From the NCBI GenBank assembly GCA_964414425.1, contig CAYPWL010000016.1, positions 3,648 to 67,647 of the forward strand: a stretch of 64,000 nt of DNA, read 5' to 3'. How positions within the stretch are numbered: the first letter of the stretch is position 1; every line of letters begins with the position of its first letter. The notes under the pieces are model-generated. The model did no database searches. It was not told the DNA's origin and was given only the letters and a program-made list of their open reading frames with translations. The translations under genes and the position numbers were made by a program. Of this stretch, positions 61,984 to 64,000 are shown in pieces. This DNA is from GYS-P2D sp964414425 (GTDB lineage: Bacteria; Bacteroidota; Bacteroidia; Chitinophagales; Saprospiraceae).

Positions 61984-62508
61984 TGACTCGGTTGTTTTTC
62001 TTCTGTTATATAAGTGAAGCTATTCATTGCAATGGCGAACATAGGTGAATCCCACTTTCTTCTCGCAATTTCACTACTCAACGATGAATATATGAATCCT
62101 CTTTTAAGTCCCATAAGATGCTAAATGAATGATGCTATGAATAGTCATTCTAATACATTTAAACTAAAAGCATGCGCTATTGAAAGTTGACCAAATAATT
62201 GTTGCTAAGAAGTCTTCGTTAAAAGGAATATATGACCCATATGATCTCTGAGAAAAATCTTTCATTTATTTTCTTCAGCGCATTGTATAAGTGAATGATA
62301 TGAGTGTATATTTGCGCTCCCTTAAGGGATGGCGCGTTAGCGTTTTGATCTTTGGAGGGCAAAAGATATTTGACATAGATGGAGGAAAGGATTTTTAAAG
62401 CGTGATTAATGCGTTGCTATTTCGGTAGTAGCGTAATGAATTAGAGATAGAGTTTATTATCAAGAGTTTAATATATAGGATAAGAGATTATTCTGTAGTA
62501 AAGAATTT
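61984..62508. other. Non-coding region upstream of the 16S rRNA gene
   Basis: No gene is seen in these 525 bases. From 61984 to about 62280 I see nothing but AT-rich sequence that must include the minus-strand promoter of the SCP2 unit. From 62283 it holds the rRNA promoter, a palindrome at the predicted start site (TCCCTTAAGGGA, 62318-62329), a boxA-like TGATCTTTGG at 62346-62355, and leader RNA up to the 16S 5' end. Confidence 0.6.
62283..62314 (+). promoter_or_regulatory. rRNA operon promoter
   Basis: TTG at 62283-62285 and a perfect -7 box TATATTTG at 62307-62314, with 21 bases between, match the Bacteroidota promoter. Transcription would start near 62320, about 190 bases before mature 16S rRNA. 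Confidence 0.65.

Positions 62509-64000
<1,492 letters not shown>

Overview
The window comes from a chromosome of a marine-type Bacteroidota bacterium, most likely a member or relative of the Saprospiraceae. The evidence is a Bacteroidota-style 16S rRNA gene, repeated promoter -7 boxes of the form TAnnTTTG, almost no Shine-Dalgarno sequences, type IX secretion (T9SS) sorting domains of both classes, a DUF5606 protein, a short 83-residue ATP synthase epsilon subunit, and HEPN-fused sulfite reductase. I see no phage, insertion sequence or CRISPR array.

Layout. 1-4155 (minus): N-terminal part of a UvrD/PcrA helicase, a membrane protein of unknown function, and atpC-atpD. 4360-8197 (minus): CPBP protease, SbtA-type bicarbonate transporter, two small unknown proteins and a LysR regulator, with a 21-bp palindrome in the upstream region. 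8360-9649 (minus): YdeI/OmdA-like protein and a TetR regulator. 9771-14913 (plus): a tight operon of an HPF-like protein, a degenerate ABC exporter, HlyD, a hotdog thioesterase and TolC. 14931-21280: housekeeping genes (MscS, ScpA, RsmI-like, GH3-like, EEP nuclease, RecO, DUF5606) with an unassigned structured RNA and terminator at 19113-19268. 21376-23310 (minus): a broken TonB-domain gene and ComM/YifB.

23435-29290 (plus) is the most striking region. Two successive tiny reading frames, each with six consecutive cysteine codons and each followed by an intrinsic terminator, precede a sulfite-reductase/siroheme/APS-reductase operon. A ferredoxin reductase and a ferredoxin follow and could supply electrons to the sulfite reductase. 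The architecture is that of a tandem cysteine-responsive transcription attenuator. For the second unit a 10-bp antiterminator pairing can be drawn that excludes its terminator and sits just past the leader stop codon.

29388-45968: OmpA-like protein, AroA, OsmC, PhoH, SAM-hydroxide adenosyltransferase, AroB, two tandem class A penicillin-binding proteins, then two large secreted T9SS cargo proteins (one type B, one a type A trypsin-like protease with two P-domains). 45976-54340: methyltransferase, RlmN, histidine kinase, TonB-dependent receptor, THUMP methyltransferase, acyl-CoA ligase. 54487-59347: ribosomal protein S1 with an added C-terminal helix-hairpin-helix domain, and carotenoid genes crtI-crtB. 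59375-61983 (minus): SCP2, sulfotransferase and DUF1214-like genes, probably one lipid-related operon. 62283-64000: rRNA promoter, leader and nearly complete 16S rRNA gene. Its 338-355 universal primer/probe site carries compensated base-pair changes.

All assignments come from reading the sequence; no database search or folding program was run.
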